9,257 nucleotides of DNA. Source: Alphaproteobacteria bacterium. Its GTDB lineage: Bacteria; Pseudomonadota; Alphaproteobacteria; UBA11222. The position numbers and the translations under genes were made by a program. A model generated the notes under the pieces. It had not been told where the DNA came from, did not search any database, and saw only the letters and a list, made by a program, of their open reading frames with translations. Positions 7,846 through 9,257 of this stretch are shown in pieces (position 1 is the first letter of the stretch; each line of letters begins with the position of its first letter). The stretch spans positions 1-9,257 of the forward strand of contig DMKG01000311.1 in NCBI GenBank assembly GCA_003454415.1, read 5' to 3'.

Positions 7846-8220
7846 CTATCTTCCGCCACTTGGAGCCGCATTCCTGCCATCTGCTTCACCGCGCAAAGCG
7901 CGCAGCAGATCCTCCTCATTCATGTCGTCGGCCGCCTCGTCTTTTTCAGCGCCCGCCAATAAGGGCGTATCCATCTCATCGGAATCTTCCGTACGGCTAT
8001 AGCGCTGCAGTCCGGACACCAGATCTTCGCGCAGACGATCGGGGGAAATCGTCTTTTCTGCGATTTCGCGCAGTGACACCACCGGATTCTTGTCGTTATC
8101 CCTCTCGACCGTAATGGGCGCCCCTGCGGAAATGGCGCGAGCGCGTTGGCCGGCAAGAAGCACCAGCTCGAAGCGGTTGGGCAGCTTATCGATGCAATCT
8201 TCAATTGTGACGCGCGCCAT
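7846..8220 (-). CDS. rpoZ: DNA-directed RNA polymerase subunit omega
   Basis: Omega binds the C-terminal part of beta-prime and helps RNA polymerase assemble. In E. coli its first residues form part of ppGpp site 1. The 124-residue product starts [20 protein letters not shown], followed by [14 protein letters not shown] and the conserved [14 protein letters not shown] block. The acidic C-terminal tail after about residue 75 is variable in this family. I start at the ATG at 8220, not at the in-frame GTG two codons upstream, because AGGAG is eight bases from this ATG but only two or three from the GTG, and because MARVT is the conserved N-terminus. It is upstream of rel, so the alarmone enzyme and a subunit of its target are probably co-transcribed. 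Confidence 0.96.
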   Translation of the reverse strand: MARVTIEDCIDKLPNRFELVLLAGQRARAISAGAPITVERDNDKNPVVSLREIAEKTISPDRLREDLVSGLQRYSRTEDSDEMDTPLLAGAEKDEAADDMNEEDLLRALRGEADGRNAAPSGGR

Positions 8221-8262
8221 CAGCACAACTCCTGGATCAATCTGGGAAAGGTTGAGAGAACA

Positions 8263-8291
8263 TATCTAGTCATTATCCCACCGCAGTGCAA
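8263..8291 (-). promoter_or_regulatory. Weak promoter candidate for rpoZ-rel
   Basis: The 79-bp folK-rpoZ gap holds TTGCAC (8286-8291) and TAGATA (8263-8268) on the minus strand, 17 bp apart, each matching half of the sigma-70 consensus. A better -10, GATAAT (8272-8277, 5/6), has no good -35 at normal distance. A start near 8256 would leave a leader of about 35 bases ending in the AGGAG site of rpoZ. Read-through from folK is the alternative, as no terminator is visible. Confidence 0.25.
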
Positions 8292-8299
8292 CAGATAAG

Positions 8300-8800
8300 C
8301 TAAAGTCTCCATATGCCTTGCGTTTCCGGAAGAGCAGCAAAAAGTTCCCGGGCGGTGAGACGCAATTGCGGATGAATCCACTCCGGCGCGATATCGCAAA
8401 GGGGCGCCAGCACAAACCCACGTAAATGCATACGCGGATGCGGCAACAGCAGACCCGGCGCGTCAGGATGCTGACCCTCCAGGCAGATATCCCCATAAGC
8501 GAGCAGATCCAGATCTATCGTCCTGGCTGCATTTGCTTCTCCTCTGCTGCGCCCGATTTCCTGCTCGACAGACAGGAGTTGCTGAAGCAGGGCCCCCGGA
8601 GGTAATCCGGTCTTAATCAGCGCCACGGCATTCACGAAATCCGGCTGGTCGGAGACCGGCACGGGATGAGAACCATAAAAAGGCGAACAGGAAACGGGTT
8701 TTGCTCCGAATTCCTCAAGTTTTTCCAGCGCGCGACGGAGGGTAAGGGCGGGAGGCCCGAAACGGCTGGGAAGATTGCCGCCTAAACCAATAATAATCAT
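8300..8800 (-). CDS. folK: 2-amino-4-hydroxy-6-hydroxymethyldihydropteridine diphosphokinase (HPPK)
   Basis: FolK transfers pyrophosphate from ATP to 6-hydroxymethyl-7,8-dihydropterin, the step before dihydropteroate synthase in folate synthesis. Family signs in order: GLGGNL (5-10), the substrate-loop region SDQPDFVNAVA (50-60), EQEIGRSRG (79-87), RTIDLDLLAYGD (93-104) with Asp96 and Asp98 matching the magnesium-binding D95 and D97 of E. coli, and LPHPRMHLRGFVLAPL with DIAPEWIHP after it. The length of 166 residues is normal. The ATG is unusual in having no purine-rich site within 15 bases upstream. A stop closes the frame about ten codons before it, so the start is fixed, and it may be leaderless. 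It is the first gene of the minus-strand run in this window and diverges from the NYN gene. Confidence 0.95.
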   Translation of the reverse strand: MIIIGLGGNLPSRFGPPALTLRRALEKLEEFGAKPVSCSPFYGSHPVPVSDQPDFVNAVALIKTGLPPGALLQQLLSVEQEIGRSRGEANAARTIDLDLLAYGDICLEGQHPDAPGLLLPHPRMHLRGFVLAPLCDIAPEWIHPQLRLTARELFAALPETQGIWRL

Positions 8801-8803
8801 ATG

Positions 8804-8834
8804 GATATAAGAAAACGTTTCAGAAACAACTCAA
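8804..8834 (-). promoter_or_regulatory. folK promoter candidate with overlapping palindromes
   Basis: On the minus strand TTGAGT (8829-8834) lies 18-20 bp from overlapping -10 candidates TTATAT (8805-8810) and TATATC (8804-8809), which end only 3-4 bases before the folK ATG, so the RNA would start at or next to the ATG. The spacer holds the palindrome AAACGTTT (8813-8820) and the perfect dyad GTTTC-A-GAAAC (8817-8827). AAACGTTT resembles the centre of LacI/GalR-family operators. The promoter is a weak match. Confidence 0.3.
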
Positions 8835-8856
8835 TATCCTCCATACATTGTATTGC

Positions 8857-8885
8857 TTAACCCTAATGAAATAAGTAACTATAGG
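8857..8885 (+). promoter_or_regulatory. Promoter candidate toward the NYN gene
   Basis: TTAACC (8857-8862) and TATAGG (8880-8885) are 17 bp apart on the plus strand, each a 4/6 match to the sigma-70 boxes. A start near 8892 would give a leader of about 130 bases before the NYN ATG, holding most of the inverted repeats described separately. It lies in an AT-rich stretch between the divergent genes. Experimental mapping would be needed to prefer it over nearby alternatives. Confidence 0.3.
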
Positions 8886-8915
8886 TTATGCCCCTGACAA
8901 AGCCGGGCATTCACC
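8884..8915. repeat. Inverted repeat ATGCCC/GGGCAT with outer GGT/ACC
   Basis: ATGCCC (8888-8893) and GGGCAT (8905-8910) are perfect inverted repeats around 11 bp, extended by GGT (8884-8886) and ACC (8913-8915) across a small internal loop, for nine pairs in all. It sits at and just after the plus-strand -10 candidate, so it could be an operator or the first hairpin of the leader. Its GGG is shared with the next repeat. Confidence 0.4.
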
Positions 8916-9028
8916 AAAATCTGTTCACGGAGGTCGGCTCCCGGCTTGAGTCACTCACCTGCGAAGGTTTGGCGAAGACGCGTCATGCATCAACATGGCC
9001 TCCAGGAAATAAAAGGATTGTTTTATGA
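8888..9028 (+). CDS. Possible small ORF (46 aa) upstream of and overlapping the NYN gene
   Basis: An ATG at 8888 opens a 46-codon frame, beginning MPLTKPGIHQNL and ending NKRIVL, whose TGA overlaps the NYN start as ATGA. That layout is the same as for the coupled genes elsewhere in the window. Against it, the site before the ATG (ATAGGTT) puts AGG only two bases away. The peptide has no recognisable motif, signal or membrane segment, the third codon positions are not strongly GC-biased, and a frame this long can be open by chance. It may be a leader peptide, a real small gene, or nothing. I do not recognise a family. Confidence 0.22.
   Translation: MPLTKPGIHQNLFTEVGSRLESLTCEGLAKTRHASTWPPGNKRIVL
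8900..8947. repeat. 8-bp inverted repeat AAGCCGGG/CCCGGCTT
   Basis: AAGCCGGG (8900-8907) and CCCGGCTT (8940-8947) are perfect complements around 32 bases, in the presumed leader of the NYN gene. A second CGGCT (8935-8939) offers an alternative partner for AGCCG. It cannot form at the same time as the ATGCCC/GGGCAT stem because both use 8905-8907. No T-run follows on either strand, so it does not look like a terminator. Confidence 0.45.
8957..8968 (+). repeat. Mini-hairpin ACCT-GCGA-AGGT
   Basis: A perfect 4-bp stem closes the loop GCGA, a member of the stable GNRA tetraloop class. It lies ten bases after the 8-bp repeat and 57 bases before the NYN ATG. It supports a structured leader RNA, though so short an element may be chance. 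Confidence 0.3.
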
Positions 9029-9257
9029 AATTTTATCCGACCGAGCGAATAGCGCTCTTCATAGATGGCTCCAATCTATACGCTGCCGCCCGGGCGCTCA
9101 ATTTCGATATCGATTACAAACGCCTGCTGGACCACTTTTCGGAAAACGGCATCCTGATCCGCGCCTTCTATTACACGGCGCTGATTGAAGACCAGGAGTA
9201 TTCGCCGATCCGCCCGCTGGTCGACTGGCTGGATTACAACGGCTACACCATGGTCAC
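9025..9257 (+). CDS. NYN domain protein (LabA/DUF88-like), N-terminal 77 residues (partial)
   Basis: The product starts MKFYPTERIALFIDGSNLYA, where IALFIDGSNLY (9-19) is the first strand and acidic motif of a NYN domain, a PIN-like nuclease fold. Asp14 and Asn17 are the expected first active-site residues. YYTALIEDQ and PLVDWLDYNGYTMV, further on, fit the LabA/DUF88 branch. Such proteins are predicted metal-dependent ribonucleases, and the substrate of this one is unknown. The rest of the active site and any C-terminal domain lie outside the window. AGGA stands seven or eight bases before the ATG. The gene diverges from folK. A NYN gene near folK-rpoZ-rel is, as I recall, common in alphaproteobacteria, which hints at a core RNA-processing role. 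Confidence 0.88.
   Translation, partial: MKFYPTERIALFIDGSNLYAAARALNFDIDYKRLLDHFSENGILIRAFYYTALIEDQEYSPIRPLVDWLDYNGYTMV

Noticed and set aside
7725..7919. A 64-residue minus-strand frame from inside the rpoZ tail through the rpoZ-rel spacer.
   Set aside because: It has no family signature, overlaps the well-supported end of rpoZ in another frame, and a frameshift extension of omega has no slippery site that I can see. The repeated VASSVAS reflects a DNA direct repeat.
8857..8871. TTAA-N7-GAAA as a CtrA box before the NYN gene.
   Set aside because: It has two mismatches in the second half-site, too weak to call.
8946..9188. An 80-residue plus-strand frame overlapping the NYN gene.
   Set aside because: It begins at TTG and runs out of frame through the FIDGSNLY-coding region of the NYN gene.

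Overview
The window looks like chromosomal housekeeping DNA from an alphaproteobacterium. The evidence is the moderately GC-rich sequence, protein signatures such as the Era P-loop GPANAGKST and the RNase III signature NQRLEFLGD, a single Rel/SpoT-type ppGpp enzyme, and the gene order. The order of family is not resolved. I see no insertion sequence, prophage, CRISPR array, tRNA or rRNA, and every gene that lies wholly inside the window has an intact frame.

Layout: eleven genes run on the minus strand. In transcription order they are folK, rpoZ, rel/spoT, a DUF2062 membrane-protein gene, pdxJ, acpS, lepB, rnc, era, recO and parC (its 3' end is cut by the left edge). One gene on the plus strand, a NYN-domain (LabA/DUF88-like) protein, diverges from folK and is cut by the right edge. 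Minus-strand packing is tight: DUF2062/pdxJ, lepB/rnc and rnc/era overlap by 4 bp, pdxJ/acpS share one base, and recO and parC are 12 bp apart. Larger gaps lie between rel and DUF2062 (180 bp), rpoZ and rel (123 bp), acpS and lepB (108 bp) and folK and rpoZ (79 bp). The 224-bp divergent folK/NYN interval is the largest. No gene-free stretch exceeds 300 bp.

Functions fall into modules. rpoZ and rel join the omega subunit, part of a known ppGpp-binding site on RNA polymerase, to the ppGpp synthetase/hydrolase. pdxJ (pyridoxine phosphate), acpS (holo-ACP) and folK (folate) make cofactors. lepB removes signal peptides. rnc and era process and assemble ribosomal RNA. recO repairs DNA and parC decatenates it.

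I found no convincing new multi-gene system. The points most worth a second look are non-coding or small. They are the folK/NYN interval (overlapping inverted repeats whose pairings exclude one another, a 46-codon ORF that would be coupled to the NYN gene, and palindromes at the folK start), a hairpin over the rel ribosome-binding site, an AT-rich promoter-like island before DUF2062, a Glu at a normally Asp quinolone-pocket position of ParC, and the poorly exposed parC start.
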